Shown: piece by piece, positions 8,199-15,953 of the stretch | Layout of the letters: each line of letters starts with the position of its first letter | Numbering within the stretch: position 1 is the first letter of the stretch | From: Paenibacillus cellulositrophicus | GTDB taxonomy: Bacteria; Bacillota; Bacilli; Paenibacillales; Paenibacillaceae | Reading direction: 5' to 3' | Assembly (NCBI RefSeq): GCF_009363095.1 | Contig: NZ_CP045295.1 | Coordinates: forward strand, 4,989,001 to 5,053,000 | DNA length: 64,000 bases | Notes under the pieces: generated by a model | Told to the model about the DNA's origin: nothing | The model's input: only the letters and a program-made list of their open reading frames with translations | Database searches by the model: none | Made by a program: the position numbers and the translations under genes

Positions 8199-10607
8199 GT
8201 GGAGCAGAGCAGCAAACGCACCGTCAATAAAAGGCTGTGGTACCGCAAGCCGGCCTCCGTATGGGAGGAAGCGCTGCCGATCGGAAACGGACGGCTGGGA
8301 GGCATGGTGTTCGGCGGGGCGGAAGAAGAGAAAATTCAATTGAACGAGGACACGCTGTGGTCCGGATTTCCCCGGGACACGGTTAATTATAATGCTCTGC
8401 GGCATCTGGAGCCGGCCAAGGCATGGGTCGCCGAGGGCCGGTATGCCGAAGCGGAGGCGCTGATCGAATCCGGGATGCTGGGACGACGCACGGAATCCTA
8501 TCAGCCGCTCGGCGATTTGCATTTTGCGTTTGGCCGCATGGATCAAATTAACGATTACGTGCGGGAGCTGGATTTGGAGCATGCGGTCGCATCGGTTTCT
8601 TTTCAAACCGGCGGGGTGCGCGTCATCCGCGAAGCTTTTGTCAGCCGGCCGGATGAGGTTATCGTCGTCCATTTCCGGGCGGAGCCCGCAGAGAGCGGGG
8701 GTTCGGCCGGGAAGGCGGAGCTGCCGGAGTTGACGGCATGGCTCACCTCTCCGCATCTTAGCAATGTGAGCGCGGAGCCGGCGTCTTTGGTCCTGACAGG
8801 ACAAGCTCCGTCGCATGTCGCGGACAATTACTTGGGGGATCATCCTCAGTCGGTTCTCTATGAAGAAGGACTGGGACTCCGGTTTGCAGCCGTGCTGACG
8901 GCGCGGACCGACGGAGAGGTGCAGACGGAAGAAGGGCGGCTGCGGATCGAAAAAGCGAGCACGGTCACCTTTGTGCTGGCTGCGGCGACCGATTTCGCAG
9001 GCTTTGACGTCATGCCGGGCGCATCCGGCATCGATCCGGTACGCTTGTGCCGGGAACATGCCGACGCGGCGGACAGTGATTATCTGCATCTGAAACAGCG
9101 GCATTTGGATGATTACCGCGCGCTGTTTGACCGGGTGGACCTGCAGGTGGGGCTGAGCCCACAGCTGCCGCAGGCTGAAGCGGAAATGCCGACGGACGAG
9201 CGCCTGCAGCTGTATCGCCAAGGAGGAGTCGATCTGGCCCTCGAAACGCTGCTGTTCCATTATGGACGCTATTTAATGATTGCCGGTTCGCGTCCGGGTA
9301 CGCAGGCGCTGAATCTGCAGGGCATTTGGAATCCGCACAAGCAGCCGCCTTGGAACAGCAATTATACGACGAACATTAATGCCGAAATGAACTATTGGCC
9401 GGCCGAGGTGTGCGGTCTGGGAGAATGCCATGAGCCGCTCTTCGACCTGATCCGGGAATTGAGCGTCACCGGCAGCCGGACCGCGGCGATCCATTACGGT
9501 GCAAGAGGCTGGACGGTACATCACAACACCGATTTGTGGCGGATGTCGACGCCTTCGGATGGGCGGGCCATGTGGGCGTTCTGGCCGATGGGCGGCGTGT
9601 GGCTGTCCAGACATCTGTGGGAACGGTATGCGTTCCGGCCGGATGCGGCCTACCTGCAGGAGGTGGCGTATCCGCTGATGAAAGGAGCCGCCTTGTTCTG
9701 CTTGGACTGGCTTGTCCAGCTTCCAGACGGACGATGGACGACGGGTCTCTCGACTTCACCGGAGAACGTCTTCCTGACCGAATCGGGAGAGCCTTGCAGT
9801 ACGGCTGCCGGATCGGCGATGGATATGGCGCTCATTGACGAGCTGTTCGGACACTGCATCAATGCAGCTGAAGTGCTTGGGATTGATGAGGATTTCCGGC
9901 AGGAGCTGTCTTCAAAACGGGAGCGGCTGGCACATCCCGGCATAGGTCCGGACGGGCGGATGCGGGAATGGGAGCGAGATTTCGGCGAGAATGAGCCGGG
10001 GCACCGCCATGTATCCCATCTGTACGGAGTGTACCCGGGAGACGCTGTAAACGAGAATACGCCGGAGCTGATGCAAGCCGCCTCCTTGTCGCTGAAGAAG
10101 CGGATTGAGGCGGGAAGCGGGCACACGGGCTGGAGTGCGGCCTGGATCTTTAACCTGTACGCGCGGCTTAAGGAGCCGGCGAACGTATACCGCTCCATCC
10201 GGCGGATTCTCAGCGACTCCAGCCTGCCGAACCTGTTCGGCAACCACCCGCCGTTTCAGATTGACGGCAATTTCGGTTATGCGGCCGGCGTTGCGGAAGC
10301 GCTGCTGCAAAGCCACCAGGGCGAGATCCGGATGCTGCCGGCTCTGCCGGAAGCCTGGAACGAAGGGGAAGCCAAAGGACTGCGGGCGCGAGGCGGCTTC
10401 GTGGTGGACATGAAGTGGAGCGCTGGAACGATCGAGGAAGCAGGAATAACCTCCACGCATGGCGGGACCTGCCGGATCGCGGACCATTCCCTGTACCGGG
10501 TGCAAGGACCAGATGGGCAGGAGCTACCGGCTGACGGATTTATTACGGCAGCAGGCGAAACATACCGCATTACACCACGGGACAAGGAAAAGGTATCGGT
10601 GAGTTGA
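8199..10607 (+). CDS. GH95 glycoside hydrolase (alpha-L-fucosidase type)
   Basis: This is an 802-aa intracellular enzyme (no signal peptide). The N-terminus carries the GH95 hallmark WYRKPASVWEEALPIGNGR. The alpha/alpha-barrel active site is recognisable: TTNINAEMNYWP (N392, N394), the acidic REWERDF segment (E590/E592) and FQIDGNFG (D689), corresponding to the Asn pair, Glu and Asp of characterised GH95 1,2-alpha-L-fucosidases. Some GH95 members prefer L-galactose, so substrate is inferred. GTG start with GGGAGAG upstream. It lies between the xyl genes and a GH42 beta-galactosidase, consistent with import and intracellular trimming of fucosylated oligosaccharides. Confidence 0.9.
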   Translation: MEQSSKRTVNKRLWYRKPASVWEEALPIGNGRLGGMVFGGAEEEKIQLNEDTLWSGFPRDTVNYNALRHLEPAKAWVAEGRYAEAEALIESGMLGRRTESYQPLGDLHFAFGRMDQINDYVRELDLEHAVASVSFQTGGVRVIREAFVSRPDEVIVVHFRAEPAESGGSAGKAELPELTAWLTSPHLSNVSAEPASLVLTGQAPSHVADNYLGDHPQSVLYEEGLGLRFAAVLTARTDGEVQTEEGRLRIEKASTVTFVLAAATDFAGFDVMPGASGIDPVRLCREHADAADSDYLHLKQRHLDDYRALFDRVDLQVGLSPQLPQAEAEMPTDERLQLYRQGGVDLALETLLFHYGRYLMIAGSRPGTQALNLQGIWNPHKQPPWNSNYTTNINAEMNYWPAEVCGLGECHEPLFDLIRELSVTGSRTAAIHYGARGWTVHHNTDLWRMSTPSDGRAMWAFWPMGGVWLSRHLWERYAFRPDAAYLQEVAYPLMKGAALFCLDWLVQLPDGRWTTGLSTSPENVFLTESGEPCSTAAGSAMDMALIDELFGHCINAAEVLGIDEDFRQELSSKRERLAHPGIGPDGRMREWERDFGENEPGHRHVSHLYGVYPGDAVNENTPELMQAASLSLKKRIEAGSGHTGWSAAWIFNLYARLKEPANVYRSIRRILSDSSLPNLFGNHPPFQIDGNFGYAAGVAEALLQSHQGEIRMLPALPEAWNEGEAKGLRARGGFVVDMKWSAGTIEEAGITSTHGGTCRIADHSLYRVQGPDGQELPADGFITAAGETYRITPRDKEKVSVS

Positions 10608-10827
10608 AGCTGAGGCTGAAATGAAAGCTAAGGAAGCCGAAGGAAGCAGGAGATAACCGAATAAAACCGAAGAAAACCGAAGAAAGCCGAAAAAACCGTA
10701 GGAAATCTTCTACGGTACAAGAAGCCGGTGAAGACATTTTATTTGTTACGGGCTAAGAGTTACAGGCTAAGTCACGAGCCAAGGTTACGGGCTATCGACG
10801 AATCAACAAGAGAAAGGAAGTGGGTAC
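10608..10827 (+). other. GH95-GH42 spacer with short imperfect repeats
   Basis: About 80 bp consist of reiterated AAACCGAAGAA-like units (10650-10700), followed by a CCGTAG...CTACGG hairpin and three copies of a G(T)TA(C/A)GGGCTA-like motif (10745-10795). No gene, clear promoter or terminator was recognised. Confidence 0.5.
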
Positions 10828-12861
10828 GTGATTAACGATAAGCTGCCTAAGATTTGGTATGGCGGAGATTATAACCCTGAACAGTGGGGGCCTGAGGAAT
10901 GGAAAGAGGACCAGCGGATGTTCAAGCTGGCCGGGATCGACGTGGCGACGATCAACGTCTTTTCCTGGGCGTTAAACCAGCCTGACGAGGACACTTACGA
11001 TTTCGGGTGGCTCGACGAAACGATGGACCGTCTGCACAAGGACGGCGTTGGCGTCGTACTGGCGACGAGTACTGGGGCGCATCCGGCCTGGATGGCCAAG
11101 AGGCATCCGGATGTGACCCGTGTCGATTTTTACGGACGGAAAAGAAAGTTCGGCGGAAGGCATAACTCCTGCCCGAACAGCCCGACTTACCGAAAATACT
11201 CCCGCTTGATGGCGGGCAAGCTCGCCGAGCGCTACAAGGATCATCCGGCGCTGCTGCTTTGGCACGTATCCAATGAATACGGCGGTTTCTGTTACTGCGA
11301 CAACTGTGCCGCCGAATTCCGCGTTTGGCTGCAAAAGCGTTACGGCACCCTTGATGCCGTCAACGAAGCATGGAACACCCGCTTCTGGGGCCACACTTTT
11401 TATGACTGGGACGAAATCGTGCTTCCGGACGGGCTGAGCGAAGAGGGGGAAGGCAACGTCAGCGCGTTCCAGGGCATTTCCCTGGATTACCGCCGGTTTA
11501 TGTCCGATAGTCTGCTGGAATGCTACAACATCGAGGCGGAAGCGATCCGCGAGCATTCGAAGGACGTGCCGATCACGACCAACCTGATGGGTTTGTTCCC
11601 GCTGCTCAACTACTTCGACTGGGCGAAGCATATGGATATCGTCTCGTGGGATAACTATCCGTCTCTGACGACGCCGGTCAGTGAAACCGCCATGACGCAT
11701 GACTTGATGCGCGGCCTGAAGCACGGGGCGCCGTTCATGCTGATGGAGCAGACGCCGAGCCAGCAGAACTGGCAGGCATACAACTCACTCAAGCGTCCCG
11801 GCGTGATGCGACTGTGGAGCTATCAGGCCGTTGCCCGCGGCGCGGATACGGTGATGTTCTTCCAAATGCGGCGCTCCAAGGGCGCCTGCGAGAAGTTCCA
11901 CGGTGCTGTCATTGAGCATTCCGGTCATGAGAATACGCGGGTATTCCGTGAGGTGGCGCAGCTCGGTGAGGAGCTGGGCCGTCTTGGAGACACGCTGCTG
12001 GATGCTGTGACGGAAGCTAAGGTTGGCATCGTGTACGACTGGGAAAACCGGTGGGCCATGGAGCTCTCGAGCGGTCCGACCGTTGAGCTGAATTATGTGC
12101 GCGAGGTGCATAAGTTTTACGACGCCCTCTTCAAGCAGGGCATCGAGGCGGACATGATCAGCGCCCAAGCCGACTTCAGCAAATACGACATCGTGATCGC
12201 GCCGGTCATGTATATGGTCAAGCCGGGCTTTGCCGAGAAGTTGGAGGCTTTCACCGCTGCCGGCGGCACGTTTATTACGACGTTCTTCAGCGGCATCGTG
12301 AACGAGACCGATCTCGTGACCCTCGGCGGATATCCGGGCGAACTTCGCAAGCTGCTCGGCATCTGGGCGGAGGAAATCGACGCACTGCCGCTCGGACAGT
12401 ACAATGAAATCGTCATGAAGCAGCCGTACGGCAAGCTCACGGGCAGCTATAAATGCGAGATGCTGTTTGATCTCATCCATGCCGAAGGCGCGGAAGTGCT
12501 GGCCGAGTATGGCTCGGACTTCTACAAAGGCATGCCTGCGCTCACAGTGAACCGCTTTGGCGAAGGTAAAGCGTACTATGTGGCGACCAGCGCGGACAGC
12601 GACTTCATGGAAGGTTTTCTCGGGGCCGTCTGCGCCGAGAAAGGCGTTCAGCCGCTGGTGCCGGAGCTTCCGGCCGGCGTAGAGGTTGCCCGCCGCGTGA
12701 AAGAAGGACGTTCGTTCCTGTTCGTGCTGAACCATAACGCGGAGAGTGCGACAGTCCGCACGGGGGACGTCAAACGCCGGGATCTTCTCAGCGGCGTAAC
12801 CGTGGACGGGGTGGCCGAGGTACCGGGACGCGGCGTCCTGATTCTGGAGGAAGCAGAGTAA
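10828..12861 (+). CDS. GH42 beta-galactosidase
   Basis: This 677-aa cytoplasmic enzyme matches the usual GH42 size. The (beta/alpha)8 domain occupies the first ~390 residues, with the acid/base in HVSNEYGG (E150) and the nucleophile in LMEQTPSQQNW (E307). A trimerisation domain and a small C-terminal beta domain follow. The cysteine cluster CYCDNC belongs to the structural zinc site found in many members. GTG start with GAAAGGAAG upstream. It is 220 bp after the GH95 gene in the same direction, so shared transcription is possible. A strong terminator follows. Confidence 0.94.
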   Translation: MINDKLPKIWYGGDYNPEQWGPEEWKEDQRMFKLAGIDVATINVFSWALNQPDEDTYDFGWLDETMDRLHKDGVGVVLATSTGAHPAWMAKRHPDVTRVDFYGRKRKFGGRHNSCPNSPTYRKYSRLMAGKLAERYKDHPALLLWHVSNEYGGFCYCDNCAAEFRVWLQKRYGTLDAVNEAWNTRFWGHTFYDWDEIVLPDGLSEEGEGNVSAFQGISLDYRRFMSDSLLECYNIEAEAIREHSKDVPITTNLMGLFPLLNYFDWAKHMDIVSWDNYPSLTTPVSETAMTHDLMRGLKHGAPFMLMEQTPSQQNWQAYNSLKRPGVMRLWSYQAVARGADTVMFFQMRRSKGACEKFHGAVIEHSGHENTRVFREVAQLGEELGRLGDTLLDAVTEAKVGIVYDWENRWAMELSSGPTVELNYVREVHKFYDALFKQGIEADMISAQADFSKYDIVIAPVMYMVKPGFAEKLEAFTAAGGTFITTFFSGIVNETDLVTLGGYPGELRKLLGIWAEEIDALPLGQYNEIVMKQPYGKLTGSYKCEMLFDLIHAEGAEVLAEYGSDFYKGMPALTVNRFGEGKAYYVATSADSDFMEGFLGAVCAEKGVQPLVPELPAGVEVARRVKEGRSFLFVLNHNAESATVRTGDVKRRDLLSGVTVDGVAEVPGRGVLILEEAE

Positions 12862-12904
12862 AGACAAGGTATCGCGGCTAAAATACGGTTCCACTCCAAT
12901 ACAA

Positions 12905-12944
12905 GCAGGCTTTGCGGGACATCCCGGCAAAGCCTGCTTTTTTG
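12905..12944. terminator. Terminator between convergent GH42 and regulator genes
   Basis: GCAGGCTTTGC pairs with GCAAAGCCTGC, followed by T6. It stops the plus-strand GH42 transcript and, as a symmetric stem, may also serve the minus-strand operon ending at 12955. Confidence 0.85.
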
Positions 12945-12954
12945 TAAGGGCAAT

Positions 12955-13638
12955 TTACTGCACCCATTGATTGCGTATGGCCAGCACGACGGCCTGGGTG
13001 CGGTCCTCGGCCCCGATTTTTTGCAGGACGCGGTGAACGTGGGTTTTGACCGTGCTTTCGCTGATGTGGAGCTTGGCGGCGATATCTTCGTTTTTCAGGC
13101 CGTAGGCCATTTCCTGCAGCACTTCCAGCTCACGGTCAGTCAGCGGGTCCGGCAGGGACAGCCGCATGTCCTGCCGGTCTTGGAACGATTCCGTCTGGCG
13201 CAGCGCCTCCGAAATCATCCGGGCCGCGGCTCCCGTCCGGTAGATGGCTTCGCCGCGGCTCGCCGCTCTGATGGAATGGAGCAGCTCCTCCGGCGCCGCA
13301 TCCTTCAGCAAATAGCCGACGGCTCCGGCCCGAATGCCTTCGTACACGTATTCCTCGAGATCGAAGGTGGTGAGGATGATGACTTTGCACTCCGGCACCT
13401 GCCGCCGGAGCTCCCGTGTCGCCTCGATCCCGTTCATGCCGGGCATTTGCACGTCCATCAGGGCGATATGCGGCCGCGTTCGGAGCGCAAGGTTTACGGC
13501 TTCGCGGCCGTCACCCGCCTCCCCGCACCATTCCATGTCCGGCTGCGCCTTAATAATAAACCCGATGCCGTGTCGGATCAGGGGCTGGTCATCCGCGATG
13601 ATGGTGCGGATACGTTCTGGGTCCATATTAGCATTCAT
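12955..13638 (-). CDS. NarL/LuxR-family response regulator
   Basis: This encodes 227 aa with an N-terminal receiver (acidic pair in IIADDQP, phosphoacceptor D62 in ALMDVQMPG, Thr in ILTTFD, Lys in LLKDA) and a C-terminal LuxR-type HTH (TDRELEVLQEMAYG, then ISESTVKTHVHRVLQKI). The start codon overlaps the stop of the upstream sensor kinase (ATGA), so the pair is translationally coupled. It is the partner of the kinase at 13635-14855. The regulated genes are unknown; the membrane protein at the operon head is a candidate. Confidence 0.92.
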   Translation of the reverse strand: MNANMDPERIRTIIADDQPLIRHGIGFIIKAQPDMEWCGEAGDGREAVNLALRTRPHIALMDVQMPGMNGIEATRELRRQVPECKVIILTTFDLEEYVYEGIRAGAVGYLLKDAAPEELLHSIRAASRGEAIYRTGAAARMISEALRQTESFQDRQDMRLSLPDPLTDRELEVLQEMAYGLKNEDIAAKLHISESTVKTHVHRVLQKIGAEDRTQAVVLAIRNQWVQ

Positions 13639-14855
13639 TCCCCTCTGTTATTGGGTGTCGCTGTGGAAAACGGCAGGCTTGCGGTAATCTCCAGGCCATG
13701 GGGAGCGAGGGAGGTGACCGTCAGGCGTCCGCCGGCTTTTGCACATCGCTCCCGCATGGCGGTCAGTCCGAATCCCGGCTGGATTGGACCTTGCGCCACG
13801 CCGTTATCCCGGATGGTCAAGACCAGGCCTTCCTTGTTACCTATAAGCCGGACCTCAGCTTGGGTGGCCTGGGCATGGCGCATCATGTTGGTCAGTGCCT
13901 CCTGAAGGATGCGGTAAAGGACGTACAGCTGCTCCGGGGCGATGGTGCCGGGGATATCCATGGTAAAGGCCACCGGAATCCCGCTTCGCTCACTGAAGGC
14001 GTCCGCCAGCTTCCTGAGCTCCTTCAGTCCTTCACCGGGCCGGACGAGCCCCATTTCGTGAACGACCGTTCTGACGTCCTGAAGGCATCCACGGGCCACA
14101 TCCGTCACTTGCTTGAGCGTCGAGCGGGCTTCGTCCGGCGCCGCTTCGATCATATACGGCAGCGCCTGCAGCTGCACGATCACGGAGGTCAGGCCGTGAC
14201 CGATGCTGTCATGGATATCGGCTGCGATCCGGCTGCGCTCCTCCAGTACCGCATAGCGCAGAGCCTGCTCGGAAGTCTCCTCCAGCTCTTCGTGAGCTTG
14301 GCGCAGGCTGCGGTAAGCCGCCTCCAGCTCCTGATGAGCGGACGTCAGCTCCTGCAGATGCGTTTCTTTCATCGTTCGGGTCGTTCTGCGTAGCCTGCCG
14401 GCCAAAAATAGAAGATAGACCGCCGCGAGAATCAGGCATTGGGTCATCACTGCTTCCAAAGTCTGATGCTGATCCAGCAGGATCCACGCTGCGGCAGCTA
14501 TATTTAGAACGGTATATGAGGCCGAGTACGATGCCGGCAGCCGGTAGCTCACCCATCCCAGCAGAAAAAAGACGATAATATACAAGCTGCCGTCAAGCCC
14601 CAGGATGACCCCAATGGAAGAGATACCAAGCAAAGCACACACGGCAAAAGCGGGAGCCGGCCCCCGGCGGGTAAACCACCGGGAACGCCATTGCAGGCAT
14701 AGCGCGGCCAACGTCAACAGCACGCCGGGAACGAACGCACGGGGCTCACCGTACATGCCGTTCTGAATCGCGGAATACACGATTAACAAACTCAGCAGCG
14801 CCCTTCTGGCCGGATTGGAAGACAGTATTGTTCGTTCATCGTTGCCTGTTTCCAT
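13635..14855 (-). CDS. Membrane sensor histidine kinase (HisKA_3 type)
   Basis: This encodes 406 aa. About five to six membrane helices fill the first ~155 residues with almost no extracellular domain, followed by a coiled segment, the dimerisation/phosphoacceptor box (RIAADIHDSIGHGLTS) and a HATPase domain ending with GFGLTAMRER. This is the intramembrane-sensing architecture typical of LiaS/DesK-like kinases in Firmicutes. Start: ATG with AAGGAGA 7 bases upstream. It is second in a minus-strand operon, 46 bp after a small membrane protein and overlapping its response regulator by 4 bp. Confidence 0.93.
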   Translation of the reverse strand: METGNDERTILSSNPARRALLSLLIVYSAIQNGMYGEPRAFVPGVLLTLAALCLQWRSRWFTRRGPAPAFAVCALLGISSIGVILGLDGSLYIIVFFLLGWVSYRLPASYSASYTVLNIAAAAWILLDQHQTLEAVMTQCLILAAVYLLFLAGRLRRTTRTMKETHLQELTSAHQELEAAYRSLRQAHEELEETSEQALRYAVLEERSRIAADIHDSIGHGLTSVIVQLQALPYMIEAAPDEARSTLKQVTDVARGCLQDVRTVVHEMGLVRPGEGLKELRKLADAFSERSGIPVAFTMDIPGTIAPEQLYVLYRILQEALTNMMRHAQATQAEVRLIGNKEGLVLTIRDNGVAQGPIQPGFGLTAMRERCAKAGGRLTVTSLAPHGLEITASLPFSTATPNNRGE

Positions 14856-14901
14856 AGCAGGTCTCCTTTAGCTGGCACATGGACGCCGGTGTTTCAGTTC
14901 T

Positions 14902-15354
14902 TTATGCCCGTTGTCCCATCATCGCCTGATATCTCCGGTAAATGACGTACCGGCGTGCGCAGATGGAACCGAGCGGCATGAACATCAGCGCATTGGCGAT
15001 GTGGTAGAAGGCGTGTGACTGCCCCCAGGACTGTGCAAGCACCCGCAAAACCAGCACGGCGAGAAACAGCAGGATGCTAGCAATGGACCCCTGCACGGTA
15101 ACTTGGCCGTCCGTTCCCATGCGCATTTTTTCCATTTTACCCCGGATGATACCTGTTGCCAAACCGGCAGCGGCAAACACGGCGAACAGCACGACTTCAA
15201 CCGGACCTACCGATGCCCACGGGATGGACGAAAGGGCCATTCCTCCCCATAACAAGGGAACGATCCACATGCTGGAAGGGCGGAAGGTTCTTTCCCTTGC
15301 GGTAAGCCAAATGACAAGCAGAATGATAATAATATAAGTTGAGTATTGATCCAT
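14902..15354 (-). CDS. Small membrane protein, DUF1453/CcdC-like
   Basis: This encodes 150 aa, with about four to five membrane helices. The pattern (RERTFRPSSMW near the N-terminus, then GIIRGKMEKMRMGTDGQV before another helix) recalls the DUF1453/CcdC-like family; the assignment is from memory of the pattern and is moderate. The start is placed at 15354, where GAGGTG lies 6 bases upstream; extension to 15453 has no ribosome binding site. As head of the operon with a membrane kinase and a LuxR-type regulator, it may be an accessory sensor or a target of the system. Confidence 0.7.
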   Translation of the reverse strand: MDQYSTYIIIILLVIWLTARERTFRPSSMWIVPLLWGGMALSSIPWASVGPVEVVLFAVFAAAGLATGIIRGKMEKMRMGTDGQVTVQGSIASILLFLAVLVLRVLAQSWGQSHAFYHIANALMFMPLGSICARRYVIYRRYQAMMGQRA

Positions 15355-15577
15355 CGCTAACACCTCATTCATTTTTCGTGATGAGTCCAGCATACCAAGG
15401 AGGACCGGCCGCGTAATCGAACCGTGTGGTGATTTTTTTCTGCCGATGTACATCCGGAGATGTACATGACTACGGACGAACAGGTTTGGGCTTTTCTTTT
15501 TTCGATAATTTTGTTAAAATGGCAGCAAGCATTTCATCCTGAAGAAAACGAGGTAACCACACAGCCGATGGATAAAC

Positions 15578-15742
15578 ATGACTGATCTCTCTAATCTGCA
15601 AACCAACTTAATGTTGAAACCATGCAGTTTCTGCGCCTGCCGCAGGGAAGAGAATCGTTATGTCTATTTTCAGAGACTGGATACCTCACCGATGGATACG
15701 GATAATGCTTTTTTGTGCGTTTTTGACGTGTTCATGGGGTAA
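15578..15742 (+). CDS. Candidate 54-codon leader peptide upstream of the ABC-F gene
   Basis: This ORF encodes 54 residues with a Cys cluster (KPCSFCACRR), an aromatic segment (YVYFQRL) and a hydrophobic end (FLCVFDVFMG). The start codon is uncertain because no good ribosome binding site precedes ATG 15578. Its stop codon overlaps the first base of a hairpin (15741-15777), and an intrinsic terminator lies 85 bp further on, before the ABC-F start. This is the layout of ribosome-mediated attenuation leaders of antibiotic-responsive ABC proteins such as bmrB in Bacillus subtilis. Function is inference. Confidence 0.5.
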   Translation: MTDLSNLQTNLMLKPCSFCACRREENRYVYFQRLDTSPMDTDNAFLCVFDVFMG

Positions 15743-15777
15743 TATCGTGCCCGGATCATCATGTTCGGGGCGATATT
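15741..15777 (+). promoter_or_regulatory. Leader hairpin at the end of the upstream ORF
   Basis: AATATCG pairs with CGATATT, and inner CCCG pairs with CGGG. The stop codon of the 54-codon ORF (15740-15742) enters the 5' arm, so a ribosome terminating or stalling there would open the hairpin. Confidence 0.5.
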
Positions 15778-15826
15778 TCGAACGGGTAAACCCTTTTTTG
15801 ACATAGACAATGATAACGAATTTCCT

Positions 15827-15856
15827 GCCGTAGGCGATGCTGCCTGCGGCTTTTTT
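15827..15856 (+). terminator. Leader terminator (attenuator) before the ABC-F gene
   Basis: GCCGTAGGC pairs with GCCTGCGGC around the loop GATGCT, followed by T6. It is 98 bp upstream of the ABC-F start with no complete gene in between. The 3' arm (CCTGCGGC, 15843-15850) is also exactly complementary to GCCGCAGG at 15639-15646 inside the upstream ORF, a possible antiterminator pairing. Confidence 0.7.
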
Positions 15857-15953
15857 GATTCGTGAAATGGATCAGAGGCCGGGGCTGGACTGAAACGGCT
15901 GGTTTGTCTGAAACGACGGAAATTCAAATTTATGTTTTAAAGGGTGATGCTTA

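Noticed and set aside
8172..9260. 362-aa minus-strand ORF opposite the GH95 gene
   Set aside because: GH95 active-site motifs are on the plus strand; the antisense frame has no family pattern.
15670..15927. 85-aa minus-strand ORF in the ABC-F leader
   Set aside because: It reads through the leader terminator and attenuator hairpin; no supporting ribosome binding site. The plus-strand 54-codon ORF fits the context better.
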